This document shows, one piece after another, positions 8,527-15,747 of a stretch of 43,538 nucleotides of DNA (positions are counted from its first letter, which is position 1; each line of letters opens with the position of its first letter). Position numbers and translations under genes: made by a program. The notes below the pieces were generated by a model. That model was not told the origin of the DNA. It saw only the letters and a list, made by a program, of their open reading frames with translations, and did no database searches. The DNA is from Caulobacterales bacterium. Its GTDB lineage: Bacteria; Pseudomonadota; Alphaproteobacteria; Caulobacterales; Caulobacteraceae. The stretch covers positions 1 through 43,538 of the forward strand of contig CANJOB010000005.1 of NCBI GenBank assembly GCA_947475655.1, given 5' to 3'.

Positions 8527-9792
8527 ATGAGCGCACTTCAATCCGCGACCGGCCGCCGCCGCCTCACCCAGTCCGAGCTGGAAATGATCCTCGGCGCGCA
8601 CGAGCGCTTCGTCACCGGCAAGCCCGGCGGCAAGCGGGCTTCGCTGCGCTTCGTCAATTTCTCCGGCCTCGACCTTTCGTTCCGCAACCTGACCGACGCC
8701 GACCTGTCGGCCTCGATCTTCGATTCCTGCCGCATGGTCCGCACCCAGCTGGTGCGCGCCAACCTGTTCGGCTGCGACCTACGCAAGGCCGACCTCAGAC
8801 AGTCGGTGCTGATCCGCGCCGACCTGCGCGGCGCCTGCCTGCGCGGCGCCAACCTTTCCCAGGCCGACCTGACCCAGGCCGATTTCCGCGAGGGTCAGAT
8901 CGCCATCCCCCATCCCAGCAAGGGGCTGGACAACCTGCGCCACGAGGCCCGCATGGGCGAGGCGGATGGGGCCAACTTCTCCGGCGCCAAGCTGGACGGC
9001 AGCCAGTTCAACGGCGTCTCCGCCTTCGCCGCCGACTTCAGCGACTGCTCGATGCGCGGGGCCAAGTTGACCGGCGCCAACCTGAAGGACGCCAACCTCG
9101 CCGGCGCCATCCTCGACGGAGCCGATGTCGGCGGCTGCAACCTCGAGGGCGCCAACATGCGCGGTGCGGTGCTGACCAACTGCGACACCTCCATCGCCCG
9201 CGTCAACGGCGCCGACATGGCCGGCGCGCTCAGGGCGCCCGACGCGGCGGCCATGGCCCGCGCCCCGTCCCTGATCGAGATGGCCAAGGCCAATCAGCAA
9301 TGGTGCACGACCGGCGGCCGTGAGGGCGCGCCCGCCGCCTTCGACGGCGCCGACCTGCGCATGCTGGGCGACGCGCTCAAGGGCTTCCGCCTCACCGCCA
9401 TGAACGCCCGGGGCGCCTGCCTGATGGGGCTGGACCTGTCAGGCGCCCAGCTGCAGGGCGCCAATCTGCAGGACGCCGACCTGCGCGCCGTCAACCTGCG
9501 CGGAGCCGACCTGCGCGGCGCCAAGCTCAACGGCGCCAACCTGACCAAGGCCGACCTGCGCCAGGCCTACCTCGGCCCGCTGCCGCTCAGCGCCGACCGC
9601 TCGAATCCCTCCAACCTGACCGGGACCGCCCTGCGCTACGCCATGTTCCAAACTTCCGATCTCAGCGAGGCTATCCTCGACAATGCCGATATGCGCGGCA
9701 TGGACCTGACCGGGGCGAAGCTCGGTAAAACCTCGGTGCGCGGCTGCAACCTGGACCAGGTTATCGGCGCCGACTTCGCCGGGCAGAATTAG
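8527..9792 (+). CDS. Pentapeptide-repeat protein, tandem paralogue 2
   Basis: A 421-residue partner of the preceding gene with the same architecture. The N-terminal non-repeat segment reads LTQSELEMILGAHERF, followed by three beta-helix blocks. The insert positions match: LTQADFREGQIAIPHPSKG, then MAKANQQWCTTGGREGAP. The shared WCxTGGxEG motif inside otherwise repeat-dominated proteins implies a conserved functional element. The 153-bp gap from paralogue 1 could hold a separate promoter; I found no convincing consensus. No secretion signal is visible. Function unknown; the pair probably arose by an old duplication because the non-motif parts have diverged. Confidence 0.9.
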   Translation: MSALQSATGRRRLTQSELEMILGAHERFVTGKPGGKRASLRFVNFSGLDLSFRNLTDADLSASIFDSCRMVRTQLVRANLFGCDLRKADLRQSVLIRADLRGACLRGANLSQADLTQADFREGQIAIPHPSKGLDNLRHEARMGEADGANFSGAKLDGSQFNGVSAFAADFSDCSMRGAKLTGANLKDANLAGAILDGADVGGCNLEGANMRGAVLTNCDTSIARVNGADMAGALRAPDAAAMARAPSLIEMAKANQQWCTTGGREGAPAAFDGADLRMLGDALKGFRLTAMNARGACLMGLDLSGAQLQGANLQDADLRAVNLRGADLRGAKLNGANLTKADLRQAYLGPLPLSADRSNPSNLTGTALRYAMFQTSDLSEAILDNADMRGMDLTGAKLGKTSVRGCNLDQVIGADFAGQN

Positions 9793-9796
9793 CAAC

Positions 9797-9824
9797 GAAA
9801 AAGGCGGCGTATCGCTACGCCGCC
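9797..9824 (-). terminator. Rho-independent terminator of hsp20
   Basis: A perfect 9-bp stem (GGCGGCGTA / TACGCCGCC, 9803-9824) with a TCGC tetraloop is followed on the minus strand by five T residues (A-tract at 9798-9802). It lies 28 bp after the hsp20 stop. On the plus strand it follows the pentapeptide gene but lacks a T-tract there, so it serves mainly the minus strand. Confidence 0.85.
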
Positions 9825-9852
9825 CCTGCCTTGTCAGCCCTTGAAATAGGGC

Positions 9853-10305
9853 CTAGGCGGCCTTCTCGCCCTCTATGGCCGGCGCGGCCTGCTGGATCGG
9901 AATCTGCCGGGGTTTGAGCGCCTCGGGCACCTCGCGCACCAGGTCGATGGAGAGCAGGCCGTCGGCGAGACGGGCGTCCTTCACCACCACATGATCGGCG
10001 AGCTGGAACTTGCGGTCGAAATTCCGCTCGGCCAGGCCGCGGTGCAGGTAGCGTTTCGCCTCGTCATTAGCGGTGTTGCGGCCCTGCACGGTCAGCAGGT
10101 TCTCGCGCGTCTCGATCGACAGTTCGTCGGGACGGAAGCCGGCCACCGCGATGTCGATGCGGTAGGCGTGCTCGTCGGTGCGCTCGATATTGTAGGGCGG
10201 ATAGCCGGCGCCGCTGTCCTGGACGGCGGCGGCGTCGAGCAGGGCGGCCAGGCGGTCGAAGCCGACGGCGGTGCGGTACAGGGGGGAGAAATCAACGGTT
10301 CGCAT
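9853..10305 (-). CDS. Small heat-shock protein, Hsp20 family
   Basis: A 150-residue alpha-crystallin-type holdase that keeps unfolding proteins soluble during heat stress. The alpha-crystallin domain spans about residues 35-125 (YPPYNIERTDEHAYRIDIAVAGF..., closing with LSIDLVREVPEALKPRQIPI), with the IxI-like tail motif at IPI. It resembles the IbpA class of alphaproteobacteria. I chose ATG 10305 with GGAAGG upstream; the frame is open to 10476 but that region is leader and promoter. Expression is probably doubly heat controlled: a sigma-32 promoter and a ROSE-like RNA thermometer precede it, and a strong terminator follows. Confidence 0.93.
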   Translation of the reverse strand: MRTVDFSPLYRTAVGFDRLAALLDAAAVQDSGAGYPPYNIERTDEHAYRIDIAVAGFRPDELSIETRENLLTVQGRNTANDEAKRYLHRGLAERNFDRKFQLADHVVVKDARLADGLLSIDLVREVPEALKPRQIPIQQAAPAIEGEKAA

Positions 10306-10410
10306 GGGAAAAATCCTTCCTGGCTTAAGCAAGGTTGCAGTCGCGGACGGGAGCGGCCCTGAGATGGCGCCGCTGGTCATCCGAAAGGCCCGGGAATCCA
10401 GCGCCTTCGC
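10306..10410 (-). promoter_or_regulatory. ROSE-type RNA thermometer leader of hsp20
   Basis: The roughly 105-nt leader ends in a hairpin (10315-10334) whose 5' arm CCUUGCU pairs with the 3' arm AGGAAGG, burying the Shine-Dalgarno; the loop is UAAGCC. The only non-Watson-Crick position is a G opposite G inside UUGCU, which is the hallmark of the conserved U(U/C)GCU anti-SD of ROSE elements. The position, immediately before an alphaproteobacterial hsp20, fits the class. Upstream GC-rich stems typical of ROSE are plausible but were not folded. Confidence 0.75.
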
Positions 10411-10416
10411 TTCAGG

Positions 10417-10444
10417 AGATAGGGTGCGTGCTTGGCGTTTCAAG
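10417..10444 (-). promoter_or_regulatory. Sigma-32 (RpoH) promoter of hsp20
   Basis: On the minus strand CTTG (10444-10441, extended as CTTGAAA) is separated by exactly 17 bases from CCTATCT (10423-10417). This is a full match to the alphaproteobacterial RpoH consensus CTTG-N17-CYTATNT. It would place the start of transcription about 105 bases before the hsp20 ATG, giving room for the thermometer leader. Confidence 0.85.
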
Positions 10445-10466
10445 CCTGGGGGGCTAAGGCTTTGGG

Positions 10467-11354
10467 GTGACCTCACATTCGCTTCCTGAGTGGTCGAGAC
10501 GCGGCGCCCTGCTGGGCGCGGCGGCGGTCCTGACCCTGGCCGGATGCGGCCGCAAGAAGGCCACGGCCAACGCGGTGCGCGGCCGGCTGACCGTCGCCGA
10601 GGCCGCCGCCGGCGAGTGGCGCCTCCCGGAGGACAAGGCGCGCGACACCTGGCGCCACCCGGCGCAGACCCTCGAATTCTGGGGCCTCAAACCGCGCATG
10701 ACCGTGGTCGAGCTGTGGCCCGGCGCTGGCTGGTACACCGACATCATCGCCCCCTACCTGGCGGCCAACGACGGGCGCCTGTACGCGGCGCAGTTCCAGG
10801 GCGACGACCCTAGCGAACCGGCCGCCCAGCGGATCGTCCAGGCTTACACCGCCAAGCTGAAAGCCAAACCGCGCCTGTACGGCAAGGTCGAGATCACCAG
10901 TTTCGGCCCGAGCAGCGGGCCGATCGCCCCGGCGGGCAGCGCCGACCTGGTGCTGTTCCTGCGCAACGTCCACAACTGGATGGCCGGCGGGGTTGCCGAA
11001 CGCGCCTTCGCCGAGGCCTTCGCGGCGCTGAAACCCGGCGGCGTGCTGGGGGTCGAGGAGCACCGCGCCGATCCGGCGGGGGTTCAGGACGTGCTGGCCG
11101 CCAGCGGCTATGTGCAGGAAGCCTATGTGCGCCAGCTGGCCATGGAGGCCGGTTTCGCCTTCGACGGGGCCAGCGAGATCAACGCCAATCCCAAGGATTC
11201 CAAGGACCATCCGTTCGGGGTCTGGACCCTGGCCCCGACCCGCCTGACCGCCCCGCGCGGCCAGCCGCCGGCCCCAGGTTTCGACCGCACCGCCTTCGAC
11301 GCCATCGGCGAGAGCGACCGCATGACTTTGCGCTTCAAGAAACCGGCGGGTTAG
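10467..11354 (+). CDS. Exported lipoprotein-like class I methyltransferase
   Basis: A 295-residue protein with a Rossmann SAM-methyltransferase fold (motif I VVELWPGAGWYT, later LKPGGVLGVEEHR). The N-terminus carries a twin-arginine-like signal (SRRGALLGAAAVLTLAGC) ending in a lipobox with Cys at ~27. It resembles the predicted-methyltransferase family COG4798, whose members often carry signal peptides. SAM is not known to be available in the periplasm, so catalysis is doubtful and the substrate is unknown. The start is GTG 10467, 23 bp from the -35 element of the divergent hsp20 promoter. A short gap leads to the SCP2 gene. Confidence 0.82.
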   Translation: MTSHSLPEWSRRGALLGAAAVLTLAGCGRKKATANAVRGRLTVAEAAAGEWRLPEDKARDTWRHPAQTLEFWGLKPRMTVVELWPGAGWYTDIIAPYLAANDGRLYAAQFQGDDPSEPAAQRIVQAYTAKLKAKPRLYGKVEITSFGPSSGPIAPAGSADLVLFLRNVHNWMAGGVAERAFAEAFAALKPGGVLGVEEHRADPAGVQDVLAASGYVQEAYVRQLAMEAGFAFDGASEINANPKDSKDHPFGVWTLAPTRLTAPRGQPPAPGFDRTAFDAIGESDRMTLRFKKPAG

Positions 11355-11390
11355 ACCATTCTCCGGCGCAATCGATAAGGGGAGACGGCC

Positions 11391-11699
11391 ATGGCCAGCC
11401 TGGAAGACATCACCAACAAGATTCGCGGCGCGGTGGGCTCGGACTCGGGCCTGGGCAAGAGCCTGAAGTTCGACCTCAAGGGCGAGGGCTTCATCCACAT
11501 CGACGGTGGGACCGTGACCAACGAGGACAAGCCCGCCGACCTGACCCTCACCCTCAGCCTGGCTGACCTGCTCGACGTGGGCGCGGGACGGCTCGACGCC
11601 ACCTCCGGGGTGATGAGCGGCCGCATCAAGCTGTCGGACATGATGCTGGCCATGAGCCTGCAGCCGAAGATGGGCGCGCTGTTCTCCAAACTGGCCTGA
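11391..11699 (+). CDS. SCP2 sterol-binding domain protein
   Basis: A 102-residue single-domain protein of the SCP2 sterol-transfer fold, recognised by KSLKFDLKGEGFIHIDGGTVTNEDKPADLTLTL split across the domain and the C-terminal GRIKLSDMMLAMSLQPKM. Such stand-alone domains bind lipids or acyl-CoA non-specifically. The start is preceded by GGGGAGA. Only 4 bp separate its stop from the TTG start of the alpha/beta hydrolase, so the two are very likely co-translated and may act together in lipid metabolism. Confidence 0.88.
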   Translation: MASLEDITNKIRGAVGSDSGLGKSLKFDLKGEGFIHIDGGTVTNEDKPADLTLTLSLADLLDVGAGRLDATSGVMSGRIKLSDMMLAMSLQPKMGALFSKLA

Positions 11700-11703
11700 C
11701 GCC

Positions 11704-12744
11704 TTGAGCGATGCGCCTCCGCCCCTGATCGCGGTGGCGGGCGCGCCGGTCCCGGCCGGGATTGTCGCCGCCTGGATCGAGGGCGCGGGCGGGGTGCGGC
11801 TGCGCACCGCCTTGCTCCCCGCGAAGGGGGCGGCGCGGGGAAGCGTGGTCGTCAGCACCGGCCGCACCGAGAGCCTGGAAAAGTATTTCGAGACCGCGCA
11901 GGAGCTGTCGGCGCGCGGTTTTGCCGTGCTGCTGCACGATTGGCGCGGCCAGGGCCTGAGCGGCCGGCTGCTGGACGATCCCCTGCGCGGCCACGCGGAG
12001 AGCTTCGACGACTTCCTGGCCGATTTCGACGTGCTGCTTTCGACCTATCAGGACCGCCTGCCGAGGCCCTGGATCATGCTCAGCCATTCGATGGGCGGCG
12101 CCCTGGGGCTGACCGCCCTGGCGCGGGGCGAAACCCGGTTTTCCGCCGCCGTGCTGCTGGCGCCGATGCTGGGCATCAACATGTCGCGGATCAACCGCGC
12201 GGCGTCGGGCCCCCTGAGCCGGCTGTTCCACGCCTTCGGGCGCGGCGGCGACTATGTGATGGGCCAGAAGACCAGCCCGTGGCAGGCCTTCGCCGTCAAC
12301 CGCCTGACCCACGACCCGGTCCGCTACAAGCGCATCTATGACCAGCTGGAGGCCGAGCCCCAGCTGAACCTCGGCGGCCCGACCTGGGGCTGGCTCAATT
12401 CGGCCCTGGGGGCCATGGCCTGGCTGCGCCGCGCGCCGGAGGTGGGCCGGATCGAAATCCCGGTGACGGTGCTCAGCGCGGCGGCGGACCGCATCGTCGA
12501 CAACATCGCCCAGGCCGCCGTGGCGGCGCGCCTGCCGCACGGCAAGCGGGTCTCGGTGGACGGCGCCTTCCACGAAATCCTGCAGGAGACGGATGAGCGC
12601 CGGGCGGTGTTCTGGCGCGAGTTCGACGCGCTGTCGGACGTGGTCGCGCCAGCCCCCAAATCCGCTAATCCCCGCGAAAGCGGGGAACCAGAGGCGGCCT
12701 CCAAGAAACCAAAAAAGCCTGTGCCCCCGCTTTCGCGGGGGTGA
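11704..12744 (+). CDS. Alpha/beta hydrolase, PldB-like lysophospholipase/lipase
   Basis: A 346-residue serine hydrolase. The nucleophile elbow is HSMGG (in ILMLSHSMGGALG), preceded by LHDWRGQGLSGR, the typical strand-loop of monoacylglycerol lipase/PldB proteins. The acid is probably in LSAAADRIVDN and the histidine in GAFHEILQE. It starts with TTG 11704, four bases after the SCP2 stop. The last ~27 codons and the stop codon lie inside a dispersed palindromic repeat (12663-12747), so the native C-terminus has been replaced or extended by repeat sequence. Lipid ester hydrolysis is the likely role; the substrate is unknown. Confidence 0.88.
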   Translation: MSDAPPPLIAVAGAPVPAGIVAAWIEGAGGVRLRTALLPAKGAARGSVVVSTGRTESLEKYFETAQELSARGFAVLLHDWRGQGLSGRLLDDPLRGHAESFDDFLADFDVLLSTYQDRLPRPWIMLSHSMGGALGLTALARGETRFSAAVLLAPMLGINMSRINRAASGPLSRLFHAFGRGGDYVMGQKTSPWQAFAVNRLTHDPVRYKRIYDQLEAEPQLNLGGPTWGWLNSALGAMAWLRRAPEVGRIEIPVTVLSAAADRIVDNIAQAAVAARLPHGKRVSVDGAFHEILQETDERRAVFWREFDALSDVVAPAPKSANPRESGEPEAASKKPKKPVPPLSRG

Positions 12745-12747
12745 GCG
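12663..12747. repeat. Dispersed palindromic repeat, family A, copy 1
   Basis: An 85-bp composite inverted repeat. The outer arms begin CGCTAATCCCCGCG and end CGCGGGGGTGAGCG, and each arm is itself a hairpin (CCCCGC-GAAA-GCGGGG and CCCCGC-TTTC-GCGGGG). A second copy lies at 36637-36721. It sits between convergent genes (alpha/beta hydrolase and inositol phosphatase) and may act as a bidirectional terminator. It also encodes the tail of the hydrolase. Confidence 0.85.
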
Positions 12748-12751
12748 GGTT

Positions 12752-13579
12752 TTAGAGAGCCGCTGGCTTCAATATTTCCACCGCCGCACCGAGTACAGCC
12801 GTGTCGCCCGCGATGATGACCTGACCGCCTTCCGATCCGACGGCCTCGCCGGGCCAGTCGGTCACTGATCCACCCGCGCCGGCGATCACCGGAATGGCGG
12901 CGTCGATGTCCCAGCATTTGAGGCCGGCCTCGACCACCAGGTCGATCGTCCCGGCCGCGACCATGGCGTAGGCGTAGGCGTCGCAACCGAAACGGGCCAG
13001 GCGGCTGGCGGTGCGCAGCTTCACCCAGGCGTCGCGTTCGGCCGGATTGAAACAGGCGTCGGCGTCGGTGGTGGCGATCACGGCGGCGGAGAGCGCCGGG
13101 CAGGGGCGGCATTTGAGCGGCGTGGAAGCGCCGTCCGGGCCGACGCGGCGCGAGCCGGCGGCGGAGCCGATGTAGATTTCGCCGAGAAAGGATTGGCCGA
13201 TCGAGCCCAGAACGGGCGTCCCGTTGTGGCGCAGGCCGATCAGGGTGGTCCACAGCGGCAGGCCGGCGACGAAGGCCCGCGTGCCGTCGACCGGGTCGAG
13301 CACCCAGACGAACTCGGCATCCTCGCGGTCGCGGCCGTATTCCTCGCCGATGACGCCGTGGGCGGGATAGCGCTGGGAGATGAGCTGGCGGATCGCCTGC
13401 TCGGCGCCGCGGTCGGCTTTAGTGACCGGATCGAAGCCCGCGTCGCCGCCCTTGTCCTCCAGCCCGTGATCGGACCGGAACAGCGGCAGGATGGCTTCGG
13501 CCGCCGCGGCATTGAGCTCAAGCAGGAAGGCGTCGAGTTCGCCCAGCAGGCTGGGGGAGTAGGGGGTAAGGCCGGTCAT
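12752..13579 (-). CDS. Inositol monophosphatase family phosphatase, HisN-like
   Basis: A 275-residue Mg-dependent phosphatase of the FIG superfamily. Visible metal ligands are Glu in GEEYG, the DPVDGTRAF motif (two Asp), and Asp in the C-terminal CWDIDAAIPVI. The best functional guess is histidinol-phosphate phosphatase (HisN type, common in alphaproteobacteria lacking HisB-N) because the substrate loop reads PLWTTLIGL rather than the SuhB type. No his genes are nearby, so inositol or other sugar phosphates are alternatives. It is convergent with the hydrolase across the family A repeat. Confidence 0.85.
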   Translation of the reverse strand: MTGLTPYSPSLLGELDAFLLELNAAAAEAILPLFRSDHGLEDKGGDAGFDPVTKADRGAEQAIRQLISQRYPAHGVIGEEYGRDREDAEFVWVLDPVDGTRAFVAGLPLWTTLIGLRHNGTPVLGSIGQSFLGEIYIGSAAGSRRVGPDGASTPLKCRPCPALSAAVIATTDADACFNPAERDAWVKLRTASRLARFGCDAYAYAMVAAGTIDLVVEAGLKCWDIDAAIPVIAGAGGSVTDWPGEAVGSEGGQVIIAGDTAVLGAAVEILKPAAL

Positions 13580-13634
13580 GGACCAGCCTTACCCCCCCAG
13601 ACGGCGCCCCCTCAAGACTAACGCTACGTAGCCG

Positions 13635-14030
13635 CTACGCCGCGTCCGTCTCACCTACGCCGCCGTGGAGCGATTTCGCCAGGTCGAGCAGGCGGCGGCG
13701 AGGCCGCTCGCTGAGCTGGTAATAGGCCCGGATCAGATCCAGCGTCTCCTTGCGGGCGAACATCTCGCCGCCGTCGGCGCCGGTCTCCGCCGGGGCGGCG
13801 CGGCGCGCGGCCTCGGAAAGCCCGTCGTAGAAGTAGCCCACCGGAACCTCCAGCGCCTCCGACAACGCCCAGAGACGGGCGGCGGAGATGCGGTTGGCGC
13901 CGCACTCGTACTTTTGGATCTGTTGAAAACGCACGCCGACAGAGCCGGCCAGTTGCTGCTGGGTCAGGCCGAGCAGACGGCGGCGGCGGCGAAGCCGCTT
14001 GCCGAGATGAACGTCGATATCGTTGCCCAT
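13635..14030 (-). CDS. XRE/Cro-CI family transcriptional regulator
   Basis: A 131-residue regulator with an N-terminal helix-turn-helix (residues ~8-65: LGKRLRRRRRLLGLTQQQLAGSVGVRFQQIQKYECGANRI) and a short helical C-terminal part ending DLIRAYYQLSERPRRRLLDLAKSL. The family is abundant in alphaproteobacteria; the target genes are unknown. It is divergent from the acyltransferase gene across 131 bp that contains an 8-bp inverted repeat, consistent with autoregulation and possible control of the neighbour. The very basic start of helix 1 (RRRRR) is notable but occurs in relatives. Confidence 0.88.
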   Translation of the reverse strand: MGNDIDVHLGKRLRRRRRLLGLTQQQLAGSVGVRFQQIQKYECGANRISAARLWALSEALEVPVGYFYDGLSEAARRAAPAETGADGGEMFARKETLDLIRAYYQLSERPRRRLLDLAKSLHGGVGETDAA

Positions 14031-14081
14031 GGGACTAAGCCCCCGATCCTTGCCATTGAAAGGCGCCGTCCCAAAACGGAA

Positions 14082-14107
14082 CGACTTGCACAGGTGGTCG
14101 CAAGTCG
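14082..14107. promoter_or_regulatory. Inverted repeat, candidate XRE operator
   Basis: A perfect 8-bp inverted repeat CGACTTGC-N10-GCAAGTCG is centred almost midway between the divergent XRE (start 14030) and acyltransferase (start 14162) genes. The size and symmetry suit a dimeric helix-turn-helix regulator. It is too widely spaced and has no T-tract for a terminator. The assignment is inferred from position only. Confidence 0.45.
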
Positions 14108-14161
14108 CGCGCCAAGCGAGGCGGTTGCGCGTCAGAGGCGTGCGGGCCTAGGTAAGCGGCG

Positions 14162-15091
14162 ATGGCGGACAAAAAAATTACAGTGGCCCAGGATATTGTC
14201 TGGCGTCTGGAGGCCCTGGGCTTCGACATCTTCACCGCCGCCATGCGCATGCTGGGGCTGGAGCGGGCCTCGGCCTTCGGCGGTTGGCTGCTGCGGACCC
14301 TGGGCCCGCTGGGCGGCACGCACCGCCTGGCGCGGCGCAATATCGAGCTGGCCTTCCCGGAGAAGGACGTCGCCTGGCGAGAGCAGGTACTGGCCGACCA
14401 GTGGGAGAACCTGGGCCGCGCCTTCGCCGAGTTTCCGCTGATGGACCAGGTGACGGTCCAGAACGGCCGCGTCGAGGTGGACGGGATCGAGCAGCTTCAG
14501 GCCATCGCCGCCGGGGGGCGGGCGGTGGTGTTCATCTCCGGACACCTGTCGAACTGGGAGGTGATGCCGATCGCCATCTTCGGGGCCGGGGTGACCTGCC
14601 AGATCACCTACCGCGCCGCCAACAACCCTTATGTCGACAAGCGCTTCAAGGAGAGCCGCCGCCGCTACGGCGTGCGGCTGTTCGCGCCGAAGGGCTCTGA
14701 CGGGTCGCGCGAACTGCTGAACGCCATGGCCAAAGGCGAGTCGGTGGCGTTGATGAACGACCAGAAGTTCAACGGCGGCGTGGCGGCGCCGTTCTTCGGC
14801 CGCCTGGCCCACACTTCGCCAGGGCCGACCCGGCTGGCGCTGCGCTTCGGCACAGTGCTGCAGCCGCTATCGGTGACTCGCCTGGACGGGGTGCGGTTCA
14901 GGATCACCGTGCACCCGCCGATCGACCCGGCGGTCAGCGGCGACCGGGGCGCGGACATCGCCGCCGGCGTCGCGGCGGTCAACGCCTTCGTTGAGGCGCG
15001 CATCCGTGAGCATCCGTCCGAATGGTTCTGGGTGCACAAGCGCTGGGCCAACGCCGTCTATGACGGGATGGAAGAAGTTTCTCTCTCTTAG
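14162..15091 (+). CDS. Lysophospholipid/lauroyl acyltransferase, LpxL/HtrB family
   Basis: A 309-residue inner-membrane-associated acyltransferase that transfers a secondary acyl chain, in most relatives onto lipid A. The catalytic HX4(D/E) motif is visible as SGHLSNWE, with the family blocks RRNIELAFPEK near the N-terminus and HPSEWFWVHKRWAN at the C-terminus. The length is typical. Together with kdsD and glmM it fits an LPS biosynthesis theme in this part of the chromosome, although it is not in an operon with them. Alternatively it may acylate another glycolipid. Its stop is flush with a small palindromic repeat. Confidence 0.88.
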   Translation: MADKKITVAQDIVWRLEALGFDIFTAAMRMLGLERASAFGGWLLRTLGPLGGTHRLARRNIELAFPEKDVAWREQVLADQWENLGRAFAEFPLMDQVTVQNGRVEVDGIEQLQAIAAGGRAVVFISGHLSNWEVMPIAIFGAGVTCQITYRAANNPYVDKRFKESRRRYGVRLFAPKGSDGSRELLNAMAKGESVALMNDQKFNGGVAAPFFGRLAHTSPGPTRLALRFGTVLQPLSVTRLDGVRFRITVHPPIDPAVSGDRGADIAAGVAAVNAFVEARIREHPSEWFWVHKRWANAVYDGMEEVSLS

Positions 15092-15139
15092 AGCCTGTCC
15101 GGGCGGCGAAACCGCCTCACACATTCGCCTGGCAGGCTC
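15091..15139. repeat. Small palindromic repeat, family B, copy 1
   Basis: A 49-bp element filling the whole spacer between convergent stop codons. The outer arms GAGCCTGTC and GGCAGGCTC form 9 pairs (one G·U), and the inner hairpin is GGCGG-CGAAA-CCGCC. A near-identical copy at 29063-29108 has compensatory changes in the stem. It probably acts as a bidirectional transcription terminator. Confidence 0.8.
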
Positions 15140-15646
15140 CTAGGCTTCCAGCAGGCGCTCGCGCGGCGCGGCGACGCCGCGGCGTTCCTCGCCCGTGTAG
15201 ACCGGGCGGTCGGTGCGCCGGCGGCAGGGGCCGAAGTAGCTCTCGCTGCGGATGAACGGGCGCGGGTGCAGCACCACCGACTCCACGCGCTCCAGCAGGG
15301 AGCGGGCGGTGATCGGCTTGGCCAGGATCTCGGTGACCCCGGCGTCGCGCGCCTCGACGATGCGGACGCGGTCGGAGAAGCCGGTCATCATGATCACCGG
15401 CAGGTAGGGTTCCTTGCCCTGGCGCACCTGGCGCACGAACTCTACCCCGTCCACCGGCGTCATCTTGAAATCGGCGATGGCGATGTCGGCCGAATAGCGG
15501 CGCAAGCTGTCCAGCCCCTCCTCGCCGTCCTGGGCTTCACGGATGGTGCGCGCGCCGGCGCTGCGCAGGATGGCGGCGACGATGGCGCGCATGTGGTGGT
15601 TGTCGTCCACCAACAGAAAACGCAGCGTATCGAAGCTGAAGCTCAT
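15140..15646 (-). CDS. CheY-like response regulator with basic C-terminal tail
   Basis: A 168-residue single receiver domain (residues ~8-125) with no DNA-binding output. The acidic pocket D14/D15, phosphoacceptor D59 (IADFKM), T88 (MMTGF) and K110 (AKPI) are all present, so it should be phosphorylatable. After the domain comes a conserved extension (HPRPFIRSESYFGPCRRR), seen in many alphaproteobacterial stand-alone receivers of unknown role. It probably works by protein-protein contact in a phosphorelay. No kinase gene is adjacent. The start is supported by GAGGA upstream. Confidence 0.88.
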   Translation of the reverse strand: MSFSFDTLRFLLVDDNHHMRAIVAAILRSAGARTIREAQDGEEGLDSLRRYSADIAIADFKMTPVDGVEFVRQVRQGKEPYLPVIMMTGFSDRVRIVEARDAGVTEILAKPITARSLLERVESVVLHPRPFIRSESYFGPCRRRTDRPVYTGEERRGVAAPRERLLEA

Positions 15647-15747
15647 GAAATCGGAGGTCCTCGGGGGCGCACGGCGCCCCCCTCTTTAGGACCCGCCAAT
15701 GACTGCCAAAGTCTTAATTTCAGCGGGTGAAAATGGCGGAAGCTGCT

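Noticed and set aside
7200-9780. Regular 15-bp periodicity that might suggest a CRISPR or tandem repeat array
   Set aside because: The period is five codons and translates to pentapeptide repeats; there are no fixed spacers or identical direct repeats.
10306-10476. Upstream extension of the hsp20 frame to 207 residues
   Set aside because: That part overlaps the sigma-32 promoter and thermometer leader and is not conserved protein sequence; ATG 10305 has a proper Shine-Dalgarno.
10473-11867. 464-residue open frame antisense to the methyltransferase and SCP2 genes
   Set aside because: Its composition (His/Gln/Ala-rich, no motifs) is that of an antisense shadow in GC-rich DNA, and the plus-strand genes are family-confirmed.
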